Assembly: GCA_965365655.1 (NCBI GenBank)
Contig: CBDUCN010000210.1
Location: forward strand, 1 to 9,526
Source of the DNA: JBFHNV01 sp965365655
GTDB taxonomy: Bacteria > Pseudomonadota > Gammaproteobacteria > HK1
Direction of reading: 5' to 3'
DNA: 9,526 nucleotides
Part shown: positions 7,189 through 9,526 of the stretch, piece by piece
How positions within the stretch are numbered: the first letter of the stretch is position 1
Layout: every line of letters begins with the position of its first letter
Position numbers and translations under genes: made by a program
The notes under the pieces: generated by a model
Database searches by the model: none
What the model was told of the DNA's origin: nothing
The model's input: only the letters and a program-made list of their open reading frames with translations

Positions 7189-7212
7189 AACGAGCGGCGT
7201 CGGAATGCCCGG

Positions 7213-7232
7213 CGCGCGGCGCCGGCCGCGCG
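7213..7232 (-). terminator. Strong GC hairpin after the ketopantoate-reductase-like gene
   Basis: CGCGCGGC (7213-7220) and GCCGCGCG (7225-7232) form an uninterrupted 8-bp all-GC stem with the 4-base loop GCCG, starting 23 bases past the stop of the preceding - strand gene and upstream of the candidate gabD promoter. That is where a terminator is expected, but no T-run follows. It may act as a U-less pause or a 3' end stabiliser, or be a chance palindrome in GC-rich sequence. Confidence 0.35.
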
Positions 7233-7255
7233 TGCGTGCGGTGCGGCGGCGCCGT

Positions 7256-8326
7256 TCAGGCGCCGGCTTCGCGGTTGCGCTCGAGGCGGGCGTCCACCCG
7301 CGCGACGATGGTGTCCAGCTCGTCGCAACGCAGCCCGTGCTGGGCGGCGAGCCGGCGCACGACGCGGTCCACGCGCTCGATGAAGGGTGCGCCGGCGAAC
7401 AGCGCGCGCGCCGCGGAGGACGGCTTGCTGAGGCCCCGGGCGGCGTTCGCGTACTTCTCGAACGGCACCTGGTCGGCCGGCGCGGCGCCGAGCTCCCGGC
7501 ACAGCGCGGCGACCCAGTCGTAGACCTCGCGCGAGGTCTGCAGGTCGTCGTGCACCGCGTCGCGGATGGAGCGCGCGGCGTCCTCGCCGACGCAGCGGTA
7601 GTTGCCGGTGATCAGCATGCACCACTTGGCGAGCGGCACGTACAGCGAGTCGTGCACCCTGAGCTTCACCGGCAGCTCCACCGGCTCGCCATCCACCTCG
7701 TGACGCACCGCGTCGATGTCCGTCTCCAGCGCGCGCAGCAGCGCGGTATCGGCGTCGGAGTCGAAGCGGGCCACCTTGAAGTTGGTGGGCAGGCTCACCT
7801 GCAGCACGTTGAGCGCCTCCTCAGGCGGGCGGAAGGCCTGCGGGTCCGGGCTCGCGAGCGTGATCGTGCGCGGGTCGAAGGGGTCCCACACCGACGGGTC
7901 CGTGTAGCAGTCGCGCAGCGCCTCCACGTCCACGCCCGGCAGGCGCGCGAGGTACGCGAGCGGCGGCATGTTCATGATCGACATGCACGGCACCCGCGAG
8001 CGGGCCACGGCCTCCAGCAGCGCGCGCACCTCGGGTGCGCGGTACTGCGGCTCCTGCATCGCGAGCGCGACGAGGTGGAAGCCGGCCGGATCCACGGCGC
8101 CGGGCGGCGCCGCCGACAGCGTGCCGGGCGCGGCGCGGGAGTCGATCTCCACCGGCGCGTCGCGCCCGCGCACCGGCAGGCGCACGCGGGTGCCCTCGCG
8201 GTTGATCAGGTCCGCCTCCTCCGGCAGGCAGACCAGGGTCACGTCGTGCCCGGCCAGCAGCAGCTTGCTGGCCAGCAGCGAGCCGTAGGAGGCGCCCAGG
8301 ATGAGAATCGGGTGGGTCGTGTCCAT
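7256..8326 (-). CDS. Ketopantoate-reductase-like NAD(P)-dependent oxidoreductase, function unknown
   Basis: This is a 356-residue cytoplasmic protein with an N-terminal Rossmann beta-alpha-beta (ILILGASYGSLLASKLLLAG, 7-26, then HDVTLVC). Other features recall the PanE/ApbA family: an Asn in SIMNMPPL (Asn119), where PanE has its QNG motif; a helix with LAKWCMLITGN (Lys234, Asn242), where PanE has its catalytic Lys and following Asn; and a late KPSSAARALFAGAPFIERVD segment (301-320) like the PanE SSMLQD...E.D region. It is about 50 residues longer than typical PanE. Its nucleotide loop is GASYGS instead of GxGxxG, and the usual V-K after the fourth strand is AMQ (89-91). True ketopantoate reductase activity is therefore doubtful; an opine-dehydrogenase-like enzyme is another possibility. 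The ATG at 8324-8326 follows GGAGG at 9-base spacing. Its substrate is not predictable from the neighbours. Confidence 0.72.
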   Translation of the reverse strand: MDTTHPILILGASYGSLLASKLLLAGHDVTLVCLPEEADLINREGTRVRLPVRGRDAPVEIDSRAAPGTLSAAPPGAVDPAGFHLVALAMQEPQYRAPEVRALLEAVARSRVPCMSIMNMPPLAYLARLPGVDVEALRDCYTDPSVWDPFDPRTITLASPDPQAFRPPEEALNVLQVSLPTNFKVARFDSDADTALLRALETDIDAVRHEVDGEPVELPVKLRVHDSLYVPLAKWCMLITGNYRCVGEDAARSIRDAVHDDLQTSREVYDWVAALCRELGAAPADQVPFEKYANAARGLSKPSSAARALFAGAPFIERVDRVVRRLAAQHGLRCDELDTIVARVDARLERNREAGA

Positions 8327-8335
8327 GGCGGAATT

Positions 8336-8340
8336 CCTCC
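8336..8340 (-). promoter_or_regulatory. Ribosome-binding site of the ketopantoate-reductase-like gene
   Basis: The complement reads GGAGG, within GGGGAGGAATTC, 9 bases before the ATG at 8324-8326. It supports that start. Spacing is slightly long but acceptable. Confidence 0.7.
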
Positions 8341-8453
8341 CCGGTATCAGCGTGGTGGCGGTTGTCGTCCTGTTTTTTTTCGAGTCATGAAAAAACGTCT
8401 CACCGAAAATAGCGCGGATGCCGCGGGGAGGGAAGTGAAATGCGGAGAATGCT

Positions 8454-8480
8454 GTGCCGCAACAACGAGTTGCGCGGCAC
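8454..8480. other. Imperfect inverted repeat, 10 bp with a 2-base bulge
   Basis: GTGCCGCAAC (8454-8463) pairs with GTTGC (8469-8473) and GGCAC (8476-8480) around the loop AACGA, leaving GC at 8474-8475 bulged. It could be an operator-like dyad or an RNA hairpin. No T-run follows on either strand. Confidence 0.35.
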
Positions 8481-8522
8481 GCGGTGAGAACGGGGAGGCC
8501 CGCCCGTAACGCGCGAGGCGCC

Positions 8523-8540
8523 CTGCCGCGCCGGCGGCAG
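8523..8540 (-). other. Second hairpin downstream of the EamA gene
   Basis: CTGCCGC (8523-8529) and GCGGCAG (8534-8540) form a perfect 7-bp stem with the loop GCCG. It sits 8 bases beyond the first hairpin after the EamA stop, making a tandem pair. There is no T-run. The pair may stabilise the 3' end or slow polymerase. Confidence 0.4.
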
Positions 8541-8548
8541 AGCGCGCC

Positions 8549-8565
8549 GCACGCGAACCGCGTGC
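8549..8565 (-). terminator. First hairpin immediately after the EamA stop
   Basis: GCACGCG (8549-8555) and CGCGTGC (8559-8565) form a perfect 7-bp stem with a 3-base loop, only 4 bases past the EamA stop codon. Position and strength suit transcription termination, but no U-tract follows, so Rho help or a 3' protection role is equally possible. Confidence 0.45.
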
Positions 8566-8569
8566 TTCC

Positions 8570-9472
8570 TCAGGCCAGCAGCAGCAGCACGATCCCGCCG
8601 CCCACCAGCGCGATGCCCAGCACCTCCAGCCGGCCGGGGCGCTCGTGGAAGAACAGCACCGAGGCCGCGAACATGAACAGCAGCTCCACCTGGCCCAGCA
8701 CCCGCACGTAGGCCGCGTTCTGCAGCGTGGCGGCGGTCAGCCAGCACGCCGAGGCCAGCATGCCGGACAGCCCCACCGCCGCACCGACGCGGGCCGCCGC
8801 GAGCACGCGGGTCAGCTCCCCCGGCTCGCGCAGGCGCATCCACAGCCCCATCGCGACGCTCTGGTACAGGGTCGCGCAGAGCAGGGTCGCGCCCGCCTGC
8901 ATCAGGTACGGCGTGCCGTCCAGCGACAGCGACGCCGCGCGGTAGCTGACGATGGAGATGCCGAAGAACGCGCCCGAGATCATGCCGATCACCGCGGGGC
9001 GCTCGGTCCAGCCCGTGAGCAGCGTGCGCACGGTGACGGGCCCCTGGCCCGCCGACATCAGCATCACCCCGGCGAGGCTCACGCCGATGCCGCCGGCGGC
9101 CAGCGGGTGCAGCCGGTCGCCGAGGATCAGCACGCCGAAGATCGCCGTCTGCACCGTCTCGGTCTTCGAGTACGTCGTCCCGACCGCGAAGTTGCGGTAC
9201 GAGAAGATGTGGATCAGCAGGAACGTGGCCACGATCTGCGCCGTCCCCCCGATCACGGTGAACAGCGCGAAGCGCGCGCCAGGCACGGGCAGCGGCATCG
9301 CGCCAGGCCCGGCCAGCGCCGCGACGTAGAGGGCGACGAAGGGCAGCGCGTACACGAAGCGCGCATAGGTCGCGCCGTGAGTGCTGAGCCGCGACTTGAG
9401 GTGCTTCTGCAGCGCCGAGCGCAGGTTCTGGAAGAACGCCGCGGCGATGGTGATGGGGATCCAGAGCTCCAC
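8570..9472 (-). CDS. EamA/DMT-superfamily transporter
   Basis: This 300-residue inner-membrane permease of the drug/metabolite transporter superfamily has about ten hydrophobic segments: roughly 4-20, 36-55, 67-89, 94-116, 122-141, 158-178, 186-211, 224-247, 256-276 and 281-300. They form two tandem EamA repeats, each closing with the family pattern of a short acidic/basic turn between its last two helices (ILGDRLHPL at 116-124; FFHERPGRLE at 274-283). The substrate is unknown; family members export amino acids, nucleosides or other metabolites. The start is GTG (9470-9472), preceded by GAGG at 8-base spacing. The frame stays open to the window edge, but VELWIPITIAAAFFQNLRSALQK looks like the usual N-terminus. 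Two tandem hairpins follow the stop. A link to polyamine or amino-acid export is only a guess from location. Confidence 0.88.
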   Translation of the reverse strand: MELWIPITIAAAFFQNLRSALQKHLKSRLSTHGATYARFVYALPFVALYVAALAGPGAMPLPVPGARFALFTVIGGTAQIVATFLLIHIFSYRNFAVGTTYSKTETVQTAIFGVLILGDRLHPLAAGGIGVSLAGVMLMSAGQGPVTVRTLLTGWTERPAVIGMISGAFFGISIVSYRAASLSLDGTPYLMQAGATLLCATLYQSVAMGLWMRLREPGELTRVLAAARVGAAVGLSGMLASACWLTAATLQNAAYVRVLGQVELLFMFAASVLFFHERPGRLEVLGIALVGGGIVLLLLA

Positions 9473-9474
9473 GG

Positions 9475-9526
9475 TCAGCGCCTCGCGGTGGTGAGCCGGA
9501 TTCCGGCGACGACCGGCGCGCGATGG
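9475..9526 (-). CDS. Possible 3' end of an upstream gene (truncated by the window)
   Basis: One - strand frame is open from the window edge to a TGA at 9475-9477, encoding HRAPVVAGIRLTTARR, and stops two bases before the EamA GTG. Such tight spacing is typical of a co-transcribed pair and would explain the GTG start with its modest ribosome site. Seventeen codons are too few to identify a family or to exclude chance. Confidence 0.3.
   Translation of the reverse strand, partial: HRAPVVAGIRLTTARR

Larger units (their letters stand above)
8341..8569 (-). other. Intergenic region with an A/T-rich core and several hairpins
   Basis: This is the largest non-coding stretch of the window, between the EamA gene and the ketopantoate-reductase-like gene. 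It contains a T8 run (8373-8380) and an A6 run (8390-8395) separated by 9 bases, and an A/T-rich core to about 8411, markedly unlike its surroundings. Three stronger inverted repeats (listed separately) lie on the EamA side. A weak 5-bp stem, CGCGG (8413-8417) with CCGCG (8421-8425), is followed on the - strand by CTATTTT and could be a poor terminator. The promoter for the downstream gene is probably here, since the T8 run reads as an upstream A-tract for - strand transcription, but I cannot place convincing -35/-10 boxes. Confidence 0.5.

Noticed and set aside
2599..7383. A 1594-codon open frame on the + strand, antisense to speA, aguA and gabD
   Set aside because: Its product is Arg/His/Ala/Val-rich low-complexity sequence with no domain. 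Such frames arise because GC-ending codons on the - strand leave few stops on the other strand. The genes opposite it carry clear catalytic motifs.
7092..7625. A 177-codon - strand frame overlapping the end of the ketopantoate-reductase-like gene and the gap before gabD
   Set aside because: It is out of frame with the oxidoreductase, Arg/Ala-rich, without a ribosome site, and it runs over the gabD start.
8373..8395. T8/A6 pair as an intrinsic terminator
   Set aside because: The only stem is A-T paired over a 9-base loop, and no GC stem precedes the T-run for + transcription, where no gene ends anyway. It is more likely promoter-region A/T sequence.
1..9526. Signs of a mobile element, CRISPR array, phage, defence system or biosynthetic gene cluster
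   Set aside because: No direct-repeat array, transposase, integrase, nuclease or attachment-like repeat is visible. Composition is uniform, and the genes are housekeeping-type metabolism and transport.

Overview
The window is a compact, very GC-rich bacterial chromosome segment. Codon third positions are overwhelmingly G or C, and long antisense open frames appear as a by-product. The protein families point to a Gram-negative proteobacterium, most likely beta- or gammaproteobacterial: a polar amino-acid ABC ATPase, a GabD-type dehydrogenase, the SpeA/AguA/AguB agmatine route and an EamA transporter. This placement is inferred from family resemblance and composition, because the window holds no rRNA or other phylogenetic marker. 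I see no mobile element, CRISPR array, tRNA, phage gene or composition break, so it looks like ordinary core/metabolic chromosome.

Layout. On the + strand, the 3' part of a polar amino-acid ABC transporter ATPase (1-492) ends at a textbook intrinsic terminator (522-547). A small alpha/beta hydrolase gene (557-1396) begins 9 bases after its T-tract. Everything else is on the - strand and is transcribed toward the hydrolase, which it meets tail to tail with 16 bases between. In transcription order the - strand genes are: a possible 3' end of an unseen gene (9526-9475), an EamA/DMT permease (9472-8570), a divergent ketopantoate-reductase-like oxidoreductase (8326-7256), gabD (7107-5632), aguA (5580-4471), speA (4347-2329) and aguB (2318-1413).

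How they work together. SpeA decarboxylates arginine to agmatine, AguA deiminates agmatine to N-carbamoylputrescine, and AguB hydrolyses that to putrescine, CO2 and ammonia. The three enzymes together form the complete ornithine-independent arginine-to-putrescine route. GabD oxidises succinate semialdehyde, which lies downstream of putrescine and GABA breakdown, so gabD next to the agmatine genes is metabolically coherent. The enzymes linking putrescine to GABA are not in the window. The best promoter candidate for this block is a TACAAT -10 box upstream of gabD. The gabD-aguA-speA-aguB gaps are 51, 123 and 10 bases, with the AguB ribosome site overlapping the speA stop.

Several intergenic spaces on the - strand contain strong GC-rich hairpins without U-tracts. 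One of them contains the likely ribosome-binding site of aguA. The least understood protein is the ketopantoate-reductase-like one, whose nucleotide-binding loop departs from the standard GxGxxG. I found no convincing undescribed multi-gene system; the points worth a second look are listed as findings.
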